From: Gammaproteobacteria bacterium 45_16_T64
Lineage (GTDB): Bacteria > Pseudomonadota > Gammaproteobacteria > Pseudomonadales > Ketobacteraceae
DNA: 64,000 bases
Direction: 5' to 3'
Assembly (NCBI GenBank): GCA_002162955.1
Contig: MABD01000037.1
Span: forward strand, 464,573 to 528,572
The position numbers and the translations under genes were made by a program. The notes below the pieces were generated by a model that saw only the letters and a program-made list of their open reading frames with translations, was not told where the DNA came from and did no database searches. Shown here one piece after another: positions 36,412-46,403 of the stretch (position 1 is the stretch's first letter; each line of letters opens with the position of its first letter).

Positions 36412-36555
36412 TACACCCTCCAAGAAACGATTGTAAATACCTAGAATAGATACCTACAGTCTATCGGGTGCGCATGCCGTTTCCTAGAGCAACCTAGGTG
36501 CACAAAACGAGACGGCGTATTCCATACAGCAAACCAATCAGGATTCATTACTAGG

Positions 36556-37527
36556 CTACTGCTGAGTAAAAAAACGATGCAACATTGAAGCACATCGCCT
36601 TGGGCGTTCTAACATCGGTAGGTGGCCAACGTCGTCCAATATCGCTGTTTTCGCATGGGGTATTTCAGCTGCAAAGACTTGAGAACAACTTGGATCAAGT
36701 ACTTTATCGTGAGCCCCCCACATGATCAACGTTGGTACATCCACATCTTTGAGGCTAAGCAAAACCTCACCCGCAGAATCGATAAGCTGATTAAATAAAT
36801 GATGATTAACCAAATACCGATGACGCATTTCATTGGTCATGAAAAACGTCAGCATCGTTTTGAATGAAAAACTCATCTCATGAGTGGTACTATCAAAGAG
36901 CTGTTTCACCTCGCGTAAACTATTGGGAATTAATACGTTCTCTCCATCAAGCAGCTTATTCTCAAATGGGCTACTATTTTCTCCCGCCACACCTGCCGCA
37001 TTCATTAACGTAAGGCTTTTTACTCGACTCACATCATTGTGTTTATGAGTAGCCGCCATTAATGCGGCAATACCTCCCCCCATGGAATTACCCACAAGGT
37101 GGTAATGTCGAACACCAATCTGATCTAACCATTCATTCAACCTATCCGCTTGCTTCGGTAAGGAATAATCTGCGTCAGAATAGAAGTAGCTACGACCAAA
37201 CCCTGGTACATCGGGAATTAATATTCGATATTTCGTTTGTAACCAAGGAAAGAGAAACGCCCAATTTTCTTTATTGGCACCAAACCCATGCAATAATACC
37301 AAAGGCTCTTTGTCCCTAGAGCCAATATCCCAGAAAGATAATTTATGCGAATCGACGATAACATGTCGCTCTCGAACATTAGAAAGCGACATAAGAGAAG
37401 TCTGAGCCATTCTCACTAGCGACATATAAGGACGCCAATGTGCAAGATCTTGTGGCTTCAATGTGACCCGACTGTTTCTTCTATAATTACTGGCGACATC
37501 ATTGATTGTTTCTAGAGCTAGGCTCAT
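36556..37527 (-). CDS. Alpha/beta hydrolase (lipase/esterase-like)
   Basis: A 323-residue alpha/beta hydrolase. HGFGANKENW gives the oxyanion loop, GNSMGG the nucleophile elbow with Ser148, and Asp274 (GAHDKVLD) and His302 (DVGHLPM) complete the triad. It resembles monoacylglycerol-lipase or carboxylesterase members. There is no signal peptide, so it is probably cytosolic or membrane-peripheral. It lies 11 bases after the di-iron-type hydrolase gene, so the two are probably co-transcribed. A role in lipid turnover is inferred from neighbours. Confidence 0.9.
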   Translation of the reverse strand: MSLALETINDVASNYRRNSRVTLKPQDLAHWRPYMSLVRMAQTSLMSLSNVRERHVIVDSHKLSFWDIGSRDKEPLVLLHGFGANKENWAFLFPWLQTKYRILIPDVPGFGRSYFYSDADYSLPKQADRLNEWLDQIGVRHYHLVGNSMGGGIAALMAATHKHNDVSRVKSLTLMNAAGVAGENSSPFENKLLDGENVLIPNSLREVKQLFDSTTHEMSFSFKTMLTFFMTNEMRHRYLVNHHLFNQLIDSAGEVLLSLKDVDVPTLIMWGAHDKVLDPSCSQVFAAEIPHAKTAILDDVGHLPMLERPRRCASMLHRFFTQQ

Positions 37528-37538
37528 CTCTTGGCTCC

Positions 37539-38384
37539 TTAGGCTTCAATTGGCGTTAAATTAAGTACAAACGACTCTAACGCTTCTGCGCTCTTTAGGT
37601 ATTCACGGTTATCGTGATCCCAAGGGTGAAATCCAGGTTTAAAATAATCTAGCCAGTCAGGAATCACTTTACGAATCGCACCAGGTCTCCCCCAAAGGTA
37701 CTGAAAAGCCTTTCCCCAACCTTTCATATTCGTAAGCTGTTTATCGCGGCGAATAATATCCAGATAAAACGGCGTCAGCAGCGACACAAAAATAACGTTT
37801 GCTAGTACAAATGTTGTTGTACGAAGAAGGTAAGAATACACCCCTGATCCAACCACTTGCTTATAGACATCAAAGGCAACCGCTTTATGCTCGGTTTCTT
37901 CCAACGCATGCCACTGCCAAATCAGTGAGAAATTTTCGTCGGAGTTTTCAAGCAGCTCAGGGTGCTTTAATAAAGTGTTGGCCAAAATTGCGGTCAAATG
38001 TTCTAGAGCAACCGTCACACCAAGCTGTGCATCCTTCCGGGTATATTTCTTTACCGTCTCCAATAAGTTAGTCACGATCCCCTCATAACGATCAACAGGA
38101 AACCCCGCCTCTTGAAGTGCCTCGTTATATTCTTCGTGTTCTCGACCATGAAATGCTTCTTGCGCAATAAACCCTCGAACATCCTCTTGTAACTTTTTAT
38201 CTGTCACCTGATCGCGGTAGTTACGTACACTTTGAATAAAGAAGCGCTCCCCTTCAGGAAAGAACACCGACAGTGCATTCAAAAACTGCGTGAAATGGGG
38301 ACCGCCACCATTCCACCGTGAAATACGCTCCTTGGGTAAATGAAAATTAAGATTACGGCGTACTGGGCTCACATGAATCGTCAT
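37539..38384 (-). CDS. Predicted metal-dependent hydrolase (PF10118-type, ferritin-like motifs)
   Basis: A 281-residue protein. QEAFHGREHEEY (about 75-86) and WHALEETEHKAVAFDVY (about 158-174), with LEHL at about 127-130 between them, give Glu/His sets like di-iron carboxylate helices. This is the pattern of the predicted metal-dependent hydrolase family PF10118. A hydrophobic segment near 195-215 suggests membrane contact. It is divergent from the MerR-type regulator. The reaction is unknown for the family; oxidation or hydrolysis of a lipid is possible. Confidence 0.87.
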   Translation of the reverse strand: MTIHVSPVRRNLNFHLPKERISRWNGGGPHFTQFLNALSVFFPEGERFFIQSVRNYRDQVTDKKLQEDVRGFIAQEAFHGREHEEYNEALQEAGFPVDRYEGIVTNLLETVKKYTRKDAQLGVTVALEHLTAILANTLLKHPELLENSDENFSLIWQWHALEETEHKAVAFDVYKQVVGSGVYSYLLRTTTFVLANVIFVSLLTPFYLDIIRRDKQLTNMKGWGKAFQYLWGRPGAIRKVIPDWLDYFKPGFHPWDHDNREYLKSAEALESFVLNLTPIEA

Positions 38385-38790
38385 TCTATTTCCTCTCGTG
38401 TAGTCGTGCTTCTCTATATGACACTTTCAAATGTAACATCAAGGTATGAGGAAAAACAATAACCATTACATTTTAAAATGATACCTTTGACAAAAACACA
38501 ACAAACAAAGATAACTCATTGTTCAATAAGGAATATTTATGTGACCAACGAGTACTTTACAAGCGTTAAGGTAACTTTTGACGCCAAACAGAGGAATTTA
38601 AGAGAGAAAAAACTTAAGAAATCAGGAGGAGCCAAACCCAAAACATTCCTTGAAGCCAACTTGCTACACGGCAGGGTCGTGTTAATACCTCCCCACAAAT
38701 AGGGGGTAAACCTGTCTCTCGGTGCTGCTTTTTGTTAACCTTACGCATTATTTTTAGTGATCCCAATATTAAGGCTAACGCGACACGGTT
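38385..38790. promoter_or_regulatory. Divergent intergenic region upstream of MerR-type regulator
   Basis: About 400 bases, AT-rich, with nested imperfect inverted repeats. ATCAAGGTAT (38439-38446 region) faces ATACCTTTGA (38481-38490), and TCAAATGTAA faces TTACATTTTA between them. These could be operators of the divergent hydrolase gene. A 74-codon plus-strand frame at 38478-38702 has no recognisable character and is not called a gene. Confidence 0.45.
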
Positions 38791-39666
38791 ATGAAATTCC
38801 CGAAACAGATAATCAATGTAATAGAACATTATTTACCGGCCAATTTTCAACCACAAAAACCCAAGCACGAACTCGAGCCCGGCAAGGAATACACTATTGA
38901 TGAATTATCCCGCGAAGCTGGCGTCACCGTGCGTAACATTCGAGCCTACCAAGACAAAGGCATCCTGCCTTCGCCCAAAATCCGTGGCCGAACCGGCATC
39001 TATAGCAACGATCACCTCTCCCGGCTGCGCACAATAATTAGCCTACTAGAGCGCGGCTACACCGCATCCAGTATACGAGAGCTATTAAGTGGCCTAGAAA
39101 CTGGCGTGGGAATACGAGAATTGATTGGTGTAGAGAATGCAGTCGTTAGCCCTTGGAGCGACGAAGAACCCGTTATCGTATCCATGGCGGAGCTCACGTT
39201 AATGTTCGGCACCTCCCTCACTCAAGAAGCTATTCTAAAAGCCGTAGAGTTAGGTTTGTTTCAGATGGAGGGTACACAAATTCGCATTACGAGCATGAGT
39301 ACGATGAAAGCCGGTGCGGAATTGACCAAGCTGGGTATCCCTCTGCAAGAAATGCTTGGCATCGTGAGTAAAATGCGTAGCAATGTAGAAAGCGTCGCAA
39401 ATGAGATGGTTAAACTGGTGTCCGACCATGTACTAGCGCCATTTGACAACGATGAGATGCCACCGAAGGAAGAGCTTCCACGCATCGCTGAATTAGTATG
39501 GCGCCTGCGACCTCTGGCAGAAATTGCAGTGAAAGCCGAACTCGCGAGAGCCATGGAAAAAGCCGCATCACAATTCTTAGCGGACAAATTAGAAATGATT
39601 ATGGCTTCTATCAACACTGAATCAAAAACCTCGGACGATGATAAAGAACAAAAATCAGACGACTAG
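38791..39666 (+). CDS. MerR family transcriptional regulator
   Basis: A 291-residue regulator. After a ~30-residue lead, YTIDELSREAGVTVRNIRAY and QDKGILPSPKIRGRTGIYS form the MerR winged helix, followed by LRTIISLLERGYTASSIREL. The long C-terminal part (about 110-270) is helical and contains no cysteine-rich metal site, so it is not a metal sensor; similar proteins occur beside lipid genes. It is divergent from the metal-dependent hydrolase gene and may control that gene set. Its 3' end overlaps the convergent SRPBCC-like gene by 12 bases. Confidence 0.9.
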   Translation: MKFPKQIINVIEHYLPANFQPQKPKHELEPGKEYTIDELSREAGVTVRNIRAYQDKGILPSPKIRGRTGIYSNDHLSRLRTIISLLERGYTASSIRELLSGLETGVGIRELIGVENAVVSPWSDEEPVIVSMAELTLMFGTSLTQEAILKAVELGLFQMEGTQIRITSMSTMKAGAELTKLGIPLQEMLGIVSKMRSNVESVANEMVKLVSDHVLAPFDNDEMPPKEELPRIAELVWRLRPLAEIAVKAELARAMEKAASQFLADKLEMIMASINTESKTSDDDKEQKSDD

Positions 39667-40104
39667 GCTGCTAGCCAGCAGAGACTTCCAACGCCATTGT
39701 CGATACCGATATAAACACTGAGCATAGCCCCACACCAAAGGTGTCACTATTCCTGCTCGAATATCGACCTCATCAACATAACGACTAATACCCTCGGCGT
39801 CGGCTACTACTCGAATCTGATGGTTCCACACAGATACCAATCCTCCTCCTTCATTGGTGGAGAGTATTCTCTGATCATCATCAATTTTTACAAAGGTAAT
39901 CTGGTGCCTCCAACCAGGTAACCATCCGAAAAAGCGTAACGAGCTATCCACGGTATGACCCTGCTGCCATTGCTCCGGAAAGGTCGACGAGCCTGTAAAA
40001 GCTAACACCCCCTTCGTCACATAAACCAAGGTAGCGCTTTTTTTGACCAACGTCCAAATCAGTTCGGCAGGCGCTTGAAATGCTGATGACACTATCACTT
40101 TCAT
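39655..40104 (-). CDS. SRPBCC-like (START/Bet v1-type) protein
   Basis: A 149-residue product taken from the ATG at 40104: MKVIVSSAFQAPAELIWTLV, a typical SRPBCC opening in which a beta-strand is followed by the PAE-xxW helix. The ending TPLVWGYAQCLYRYRQWRWK is the usual long C-terminal helix. Such proteins bind hydrophobic ligands in a cavity; no catalytic motif is evident. The frame can be extended to 40176 but nothing supports it. It converges on, and overlaps by 12 bases, the MerR-type gene. Confidence 0.75.
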   Translation of the reverse strand: MKVIVSSAFQAPAELIWTLVKKSATLVYVTKGVLAFTGSSTFPEQWQQGHTVDSSLRFFGWLPGWRHQITFVKIDDDQRILSTNEGGGLVSVWNHQIRVVADAEGISRYVDEVDIRAGIVTPLVWGYAQCLYRYRQWRWKSLLASSLVV

Positions 40105-40501
40105 AACGAAGGGATTCCTATCTATCTTATTAACCGAAAACCTGATGATAAACCCTCTACCTAAGTAGAGGGTCAACCTACAAAAAGCTTTGACAGGAAA
40201 ATGAAAATAACAAATAGATAGATGATACGAACCAAGATCGTTCTAATACTAATTAAAAAGAGAATTAATTGGGCCCTAATATACCAACAAAATAACTACA
40301 TGGCTGACTAGGGATGAGTACTGCACCAACAACAATAAAATACAGCGCCACACATTTGATAAAGGAAAAATCGATATGTTTCATGAGCACCCCATGAACA
40401 CGAGAGGTTCGACAAGGACGTCGACAGGTATTCTCTCGCAGTGGGGTAATTATACCAGGCACTGTATTTATGTACAGTTAAAAAGGGATGTTTGCGCTAT
40501 T
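40105..40501. other. AT-rich intergenic region with one possible tiny membrane peptide
   Basis: About 400 bases without a firm gene. A minus-strand frame from an ATG at 40384 to 40265 would encode 39 residues starting MKHIDFSFIKCVALYFIVVG, one hydrophobic helix, with GGGG a few bases upstream. It has no recognisable relatives by eye and could be chance. No terminator-like hairpin is evident. Confidence 0.3.
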
Positions 40502-41704
40502 TCATGTCGCTTTAGTACAACAGTCCCTTTCCTGTATTTTCACTGACTCACCTAGCCAGAGCCCTATAGGAAGCCAAAAGTAGATCCATATATGGGAGGG
40601 ACGTCGAAAAATATCTTCAAGATCTGATAAAGACAGAATTAAGCAATAGATAAGCACTGCGGCAATAAACTGCACCGAGCGCTCTTTCCTATTTATGTAA
40701 AGCTGCCTAAACAAAACGAATAGCATCACAAAGAGTAGTAATAACCCAATAGCTCCCCCACGATAATACGTCGCCATGTAAATACTATGAGAATGAGAGC
40801 CTAAAGGTTTGAGTAGATCCCATAACTTATGGCCATCGACCCCAACACCAAACACCCATCTCCCTTGCATATCAGCCAGCATACGCTCCCATATATCAAA
40901 CCTAGCCTGAATAGAGCTTACCCGTAGATCACGCAAGTCTAAATTCATGTATGCGATTAAGCATACAGCAGCGCCAAGCACCCCGGTTAGAATAAGAGCC
41001 TGCCTTCCATATCGTTTACACAATAGCGCCACTAATACAAAGAACAGAGCAATAACCCCGCCTCTAGATTGAGTCAGAAGTGCAGAACAAGTAAGAATAC
41101 ACGTACCAATACCCAATATTACTCTCAAAGATAGCGGCTTTATATCATCAAAAAGTAAGAAAACACCGCAGAGTACTCCTAATGCAAACCCGTAAACAAG
41201 CAGGGCTGCATTCCCTATATTTCCGTAACTAAACAAGCGGCTGGACCATGTATGCTCAGGGTAAAAAATATATATACTCACAACCGAAAGCACGATACAA
41301 GAAGCGAAAAACACAACCTGAAATGAACGAATAAGACCAATCTTATATTGCAAATAAGCAATACCACTTAGGTACACAACAAGGAATAGAAGATGCTTAA
41401 GCTGGCTTCCAAAGACATCGAGACCGCTTGGCCGCCAAAAAGCACTGAATGCGATATATAGACCAAAAAGTAACGTTAGCCTAAGTACCCATTGCTGAGA
41501 GAGCTTAGTAACGAATCCATTTCTAAAAATAGAGAATAATGATATTAGTGCAAAAGCTATAACGGACTTACGATATTCATTAGAATTATTACCCAACACA
41601 TAAATTGAAAGGGAAATAAGAAAGCTTCCAAGCATCCACTTGGAAGCCCACCCTTTAAAAAATTCAGTATTCGGCCTATCAAAAAACCAATTTACAACTT
41701 TCAT
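40502..41704 (-). CDS. O-antigen ligase-like polymerase (WaaL/Wzy family)
   Basis: About 400 residues with roughly 10-12 membrane helices. The large periplasmic loop contains SRGG (ALLTQSRGGVIAL) and HSHSIYMATYYRGGAIG, the pattern of O-antigen ligases and related polymerases; the loop His is the likely catalytic residue. It would join O-chain or other glycan to lipid A-core, or polymerise repeat units. Start is uncertain among the ATG at 41704 and GTG codons at 41713 and 41722, all just downstream of AGGTGAG. The neighbourhood is a small LPS region with msbA. Confidence 0.85.
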   Translation of the reverse strand: MKVVNWFFDRPNTEFFKGWASKWMLGSFLISLSIYVLGNNSNEYRKSVIAFALISLFSIFRNGFVTKLSQQWVLRLTLLFGLYIAFSAFWRPSGLDVFGSQLKHLLFLVVYLSGIAYLQYKIGLIRSFQVVFFASCIVLSVVSIYIFYPEHTWSSRLFSYGNIGNAALLVYGFALGVLCGVFLLFDDIKPLSLRVILGIGTCILTCSALLTQSRGGVIALFFVLVALLCKRYGRQALILTGVLGAAVCLIAYMNLDLRDLRVSSIQARFDIWERMLADMQGRWVFGVGVDGHKLWDLLKPLGSHSHSIYMATYYRGGAIGLLLLFVMLFVLFRQLYINRKERSVQFIAAVLIYCLILSLSDLEDIFRRPSHIWIYFWLPIGLWLGESVKIQERDCCTKAT

Positions 41705-42096
41705 TATATACACGTATCTCACCTAAACTAACTTCATACATTGGCCATAAGGTCGCAGAAAAGCCACTGCTCCTTATAGAAAGTAGTGTAAATATGAAAT
41801 AGGGTCGATTGTACACACACCAATTCCCGCTGTCCAAAGATAGATCAACAAACAACCTAAACACACTCATTAGAATCAAATTCTAGTGAAACCAGGCACC
41901 AAGTAAGCTCAGAATAATTCTTGCTTTTGATAAAATACAATCACCTATATAATTGTCGAGCTCGACGCACAGCATAAAGATATAGCTGACAACCCTTTTG
42001 ACTCACCTCCAGAAACTCTTGAGTCATTTCAGTGGAAGTACCTAACGCTGAACGTTGGTTTCCCGCTAATCTCACTATAAGAACAGAGATATATAG
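41705..42096. other. Divergent AT-rich intergenic region in the LPS segment
   Basis: About 390 bases between divergent starts. It contains a perfect 12-base palindrome GTCGAGCTCGAC at 41955-41966, probably chance. I see no JUMPStart-like element and no coding frame worth calling. Confidence 0.4.
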
Positions 42097-42978
42097 ATGC
42101 TACAAGATAAGTCAATCGTCATCATCCAGCCCTATTTTGGAACTTGGCCTGAATGGATGCCCTTTTACATAGAATCCTGTCGTTGGAACCCAAGCATTGA
42201 CTGGCTGGTCTACACCGACTGTCCTAAGCCTGCAAACTACCCTTCGAATATGACATTCATTGACATATCATTCGAAGATTATAAGAAGATGGCTTCGGAA
42301 AAGCTCGGTACTCCCTTTAACCCAACGTCTGCTTATAAACTATGCGATATTAAACCAACCTACGGCCTGCTACATGAGGATGAAATATCACAATATGATT
42401 ATTTTGCCTTCGGTGACCTTGACCTTGTGTACGGAGATATCCGAAAACACATAGCACACTTAAAAGAATATGACCTTATTTCCACACACGACACACGTGT
42501 ATCGGGGCACCTTTGTTTCCATAAAAACACAAAAAAGATGCGGGAAGCATTTAAGCAAAGTCCAGTGTGGGAAAGCTCAATCAGCTCTGAGAAGCATGTG
42601 GCCTTTGACGAAAAAGCGTATTCAAAAATTTTCTTGCGAAGAAAAAACTGGCCACAATCAATCAATAATATTGTTGCACAATGCTTTCCCTATCAAAGAA
42701 ACTGCCTTTTCTCTGAAACATTCAGCACGCCAAATTGCAGGATACCGTGGGTAGATGGCAGCTTTGACTTCCCCGAAGAATGGATTTGGGAGAACGGTAT
42801 CATTACCACGAACAATACTGACAGAGACTTTATGTACTTTCATTTTTTCTACTGGAAAGAGCATGCTTGGCCCAAAAATTACATTTCCTCTGCGCTGGAA
42901 TCACAGCTATCTGACACAAAACAGCCGCTCACATCGTGGAAAATCACATCCCAAGGCTTCTTTGATCGAGGAGAATAA
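42097..42978 (+). CDS. Glycosyltransferase-like protein (DUF6625 type)
   Basis: A 293-residue protein opening with IVIIQPYFGTWPEWMPFYIE, the beginning of a GT-A-like fold. FGDLDLVYGDI near 107-117 provides a DxD-type metal/nucleotide-sugar site. The later segments TRVSGHLCFHKNTKKMREAF and MYFHFFYWKEHAW resemble a family of LPS-associated putative glycosyltransferases. The sugar and acceptor are unknown. AGAGA precedes the ATG. It stands alone on the plus strand in the LPS region. Confidence 0.8.
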   Translation: MLQDKSIVIIQPYFGTWPEWMPFYIESCRWNPSIDWLVYTDCPKPANYPSNMTFIDISFEDYKKMASEKLGTPFNPTSAYKLCDIKPTYGLLHEDEISQYDYFAFGDLDLVYGDIRKHIAHLKEYDLISTHDTRVSGHLCFHKNTKKMREAFKQSPVWESSISSEKHVAFDEKAYSKIFLRRKNWPQSINNIVAQCFPYQRNCLFSETFSTPNCRIPWVDGSFDFPEEWIWENGIITTNNTDRDFMYFHFFYWKEHAWPKNYISSALESQLSDTKQPLTSWKITSQGFFDRGE

Positions 42979-43155
42979 TGCCTAAGACCACTAGCGCAAA
43001 GTAGGAATACGCAACATTTGTTGGTACAGTAAGATTTAGCCATCGGAGTATTATTCCAGATGGCCTACTCACACAAATATTGCAGGTACAATAATTAAAA
43101 TAATATTAACAAACCATCAAGAAAAGACCTGTAACTAGCGACAAGAACACACCCA

Positions 43156-44232
43156 ATGAAAAAAAAGTTATTCGTACACAAACATTGCTTTCACCTACTC
43201 ATTCTTTTTTCTTTGTACTTCATCACAAGCTCTATCACGACACACTTATATCTTGAAAAATTTGGTAAGGATATAAGTATCAGTACAACCGAAATAATGC
43301 ACAATGAAGCTAACCGGCCTTTTGCCTATCGAATACTGATACCCCATACTTTAGAGTATCTAGAGGGGAAAATACCAGAAAGAGCAAAACAAAAAATAGT
43401 CTACAAAAGTAATGGCGAAAAACGCGACATCGACTCAATTGAGCGCTACAACTGGCAAGAACACTCCACCATTCTATTCGTCGTTTGCTATCTATTCATC
43501 GTGGCATGTCTAGTTATTTTACAGTTTTTATGGCGATACCTGTTACAAAAAACCATTCAATTAAACAATGCTTCCTATGACAGTGCTCCCGCCATTGCCA
43601 TACTATTGCTCCCTATGACATTCGTCAAAGGGGCCTATATTTACGATTTCCCCGAATTAATATTTGCAACCCTGTGTCTAATATTCTTCTTAAAGAAACA
43701 GTGGATAGGCTATTACATCACTTTCTTTTGTGCCTGTATAAATAAGGAAACTGGCGTCTTACTAGGAGCTTGGTTTCTTCCTCTACTATTTAACAAGGAA
43801 TTTACACTATTCTTTAAGCACGCGTTCTTTCACTGCCTGCTTGGCCTACCAACCATATTGCTAATCCGGTACCAAATGAACCATCTACCTGGTGACATAG
43901 TACAATTTAACTTTTATAAGAATATAGAGTTTTGGACTAGCGCTAAACCATGGATCCACTTTGAGGACGTATATGCATTCAATCTACCCACCCCAAGGGT
44001 ATTCAATATAATTAACCTCGCCCTCCTTGTATATCCACTATCCCTATATTGGAACACCCTGAATAAAAATATTAAGCAAACATTCGCCTATAGTGCAATC
44101 AGTATGTTTCCTCTATACATGCTGTTTGGATTGGAGGACGAAATTCGGGTTTTCATGATAGTTTTCCCTAGCTTGTTCATTCTGTATACGCAATCACTCT
44201 CGTTATATTACTCCAGTTTGAAAAGCGAGTAA
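43156..44232 (+). CDS. Multi-span membrane protein, GT-C-like, unknown function
   Basis: A 358-residue integral membrane protein with about eight to ten hydrophobic helices. A periplasmic-looking first loop contains NRPFAYRILIPHTLEYL, a pattern I associate with uncharacterised polyisoprenyl-sugar-dependent GT-C-like proteins. NKETGVLLGAW lies between later helices. I cannot name a substrate. Strong AT bias matches the other LPS genes around it. It converges on msbA with 18 bases between stops, where a palindrome (TAACTTTCGAGAAAGTTA) could help transcript ends. Confidence 0.7.
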   Translation: MKKKLFVHKHCFHLLILFSLYFITSSITTHLYLEKFGKDISISTTEIMHNEANRPFAYRILIPHTLEYLEGKIPERAKQKIVYKSNGEKRDIDSIERYNWQEHSTILFVVCYLFIVACLVILQFLWRYLLQKTIQLNNASYDSAPAIAILLLPMTFVKGAYIYDFPELIFATLCLIFFLKKQWIGYYITFFCACINKETGVLLGAWFLPLLFNKEFTLFFKHAFFHCLLGLPTILLIRYQMNHLPGDIVQFNFYKNIEFWTSAKPWIHFEDVYAFNLPTPRVFNIINLALLVYPLSLYWNTLNKNIKQTFAYSAISMFPLYMLFGLEDEIRVFMIVFPSLFILYTQSLSLYYSSLKSE

Positions 44233-44250
44233 CTTTCGAGAAAGTTAAAG

Positions 44251-46095
44251 CTACTCATCAAACTGTCCTTCATATAATTTCTTATACACTCCTCCTTGTT
44301 GAAGAAGGCTTTCGTGAGAGCCTTCTTCAACAATTCGACCATCTTCCATGACAAGTATTCTGTCGGCTTTTTCTACTGTTGACAGACGATGTGCTATTAC
44401 CAACGTGGTTCTTTCTTGCATGATAGATTCAAGCGCATCTTGTATATACTGCTCAGATTCAGTGTCTAGAGCCGATGTAGCTTCATCCAGAATAAGTATC
44501 GGAGCATCCTTTAACATCGCCCGAGCAATAGACAATCGCTGACGCTGGCCGCCGGATAAACGCCCGCCGCCTTCACCTACGAGAGTTTTCGCTCCATTTT
44601 CCATATTTTCAATAAACTCTTTCGCATGTGCTGAGACCATAGCCGCTTCAACCTCATCCGCTGTAGATTCTCTTAACATGCCATAGGCAACATTATTCTC
44701 AACCGTATCATTAAATAAAGTCACCTTCTGATTAACTAACGCAATGCTTGAACGAAGACTATTCAACGTATAATCTTTTATGTCCACTCCATCCAGTTGA
44801 ATAGACCCTTTTACGGAATCATAGAATCGAGGCAACAGACTTACCAATGTAGATTTTCCGCTGCCAGACTTACCTACCAAAGCAATCATTTCACCCGGCT
44901 TAATCGACAAAGAAATATCCTTCAATACCAATTCATCTTGCCCCGGATAAGAAAAGTCTACGTTCTTGATTTCGATGGCACCCAAAACATCGCTGGATAC
45001 GTATTTTCCCAAGTCAACTTCGTCATTCAAATCGATAACATCAAATACACTTTCAGCTGCTGCAACCCCTCGCTGAATTGATGCGTTAACTTCACTCAGC
45101 TGTCGAATTGACTTAGGTAGCATTGCCGCAGCGGTGACATAAGCAATCAATTCTCCGGCTGAATATTCGCCTAGCATGCTCATTGCCATAAACATCATTC
45201 CGGCCATTGCAAGCGCTATGATGAACTGCAACGAAGCCGTATAGAGTTCACTCATCCGAATGAGCTTTACGTTTTGAGTCTTGTTTTTATCACTAGAATC
45301 AAAAAAGCGTTGGCGCTCATAATTTTCAGCACCAAAGCTCTTAACAACTTGGTAACCACCGATCATTTCATTCGCTACATGTGTTACATCACCAATAGAG
45401 GCCTGTATTTTTTTGGTATAACGTTTGAAATGCTTCGATGCAAATTTAACCAAAACGCCGATCAAAGGCCCAATTACAAAAAACAATACCGTTAGCTTCC
45501 AGTTCGTATATAACAAATAGGCCATTAACGCGATAACTGTTGCGCCTTCTCTAAGAATTATCTTCGAGGCTCTTGTAGCCGCGGCACGTACTTGATCTAC
45601 GTTGTAGGTGATTTTAGCTAATATCCTACCCGTATCGCTACTATCGAAATAGCTACTAGGCAACACAAGGTGCTTATTAAATAATTCAACCCTAAGGTCA
45701 TGAATCATCGAAAAAGAGGCCCTTGCCAATAAGTAATTCCCAAAGTAAGAACCAATGCTACGAACAATGTATATAGCCACAATAAGAACCGGCACAAGAT
45801 AAGCAACTTCAAGTTCCTTGGCCGCGTCATACCAATGGGCCCTGTCTGACGCCAACAAATATTGACCAAGCGTGCCATCTCTAGACGGCAACCAGTTTTC
45901 AAGGTTTATTCGTTGCCCACCTAACCCATCAACAAATAGCTGCATCATATCTGCCAACATAGGCTGAGTCGCGGCATATAGAAAAAATCCAAGGATACTA
46001 ACAATAAAAATCCCAAGATAGGGCCTCAAATATTGTAATAACCGCCAATACGTCGCAAAACTGGATGCTTCACTACTATCTTTTCTAGTGCTCAT
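44251..46095 (-). CDS. msbA: Lipid A export ABC transporter MsbA
   Basis: A 614-residue half-transporter with an N-terminal six-helix membrane domain (about 1-330) and a C-terminal ATPase. Walker A GKSGSGKST, Q-loop in ALVNQKVTLFNDTV, signature LSGGQRQRLS, Walker B ILILDEATSALD and switch IAHRLST are all intact. The VNQ-VTLFNDTV form is typical of MsbA. It flips lipid A-core across the inner membrane using ATP and works as a homodimer. Length is slightly above the ~580 residues of E. coli MsbA. No lpxK follows within the window. Confidence 0.9.
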   Translation of the reverse strand: MSTRKDSSEASSFATYWRLLQYLRPYLGIFIVSILGFFLYAATQPMLADMMQLFVDGLGGQRINLENWLPSRDGTLGQYLLASDRAHWYDAAKELEVAYLVPVLIVAIYIVRSIGSYFGNYLLARASFSMIHDLRVELFNKHLVLPSSYFDSSDTGRILAKITYNVDQVRAAATRASKIILREGATVIALMAYLLYTNWKLTVLFFVIGPLIGVLVKFASKHFKRYTKKIQASIGDVTHVANEMIGGYQVVKSFGAENYERQRFFDSSDKNKTQNVKLIRMSELYTASLQFIIALAMAGMMFMAMSMLGEYSAGELIAYVTAAAMLPKSIRQLSEVNASIQRGVAAAESVFDVIDLNDEVDLGKYVSSDVLGAIEIKNVDFSYPGQDELVLKDISLSIKPGEMIALVGKSGSGKSTLVSLLPRFYDSVKGSIQLDGVDIKDYTLNSLRSSIALVNQKVTLFNDTVENNVAYGMLRESTADEVEAAMVSAHAKEFIENMENGAKTLVGEGGGRLSGGQRQRLSIARAMLKDAPILILDEATSALDTESEQYIQDALESIMQERTTLVIAHRLSTVEKADRILVMEDGRIVEEGSHESLLQQGGVYKKLYEGQFDE

Positions 46096-46403
46096 AACAT
46101 TTTCGTGCTTATAAATCGTTGATATCTGGTCAAAATGGGCGTTAGATTCGTCTAATAACCCTAAACCAGATGGGGAATATAGAAAGATAAAGAGAGAATA
46201 AACGCCCTGTATGGTAAAAGCCAGTTTCTTAGCTCAGATCCTTAGCTACCTTATTTATCGATACCTCTCTTCGAATCACCTAATAAAATTGATTGACTAT
46301 TATTAGCCGAATATCCGCCATACTCCCTCTATTACGCTCGATCCTAATAAACAAAAGTGATCTAATAGCATTTTGAATGGATACGCTACCTCAAGGAACG
46401 GTC
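46096..46403. other. Divergent intergenic region between msbA and PNPOx-like gene
   Basis: About 300 bases, AT-rich, presumed to carry both promoters. I see no coding frame, hairpin or repeat that I would defend. Confidence 0.4.

Noticed and set aside
41955..41966. Perfect 12-base palindrome GTCGAGCTCGAC
   Set aside because: Short, isolated and not near a recognisable promoter; likely chance.
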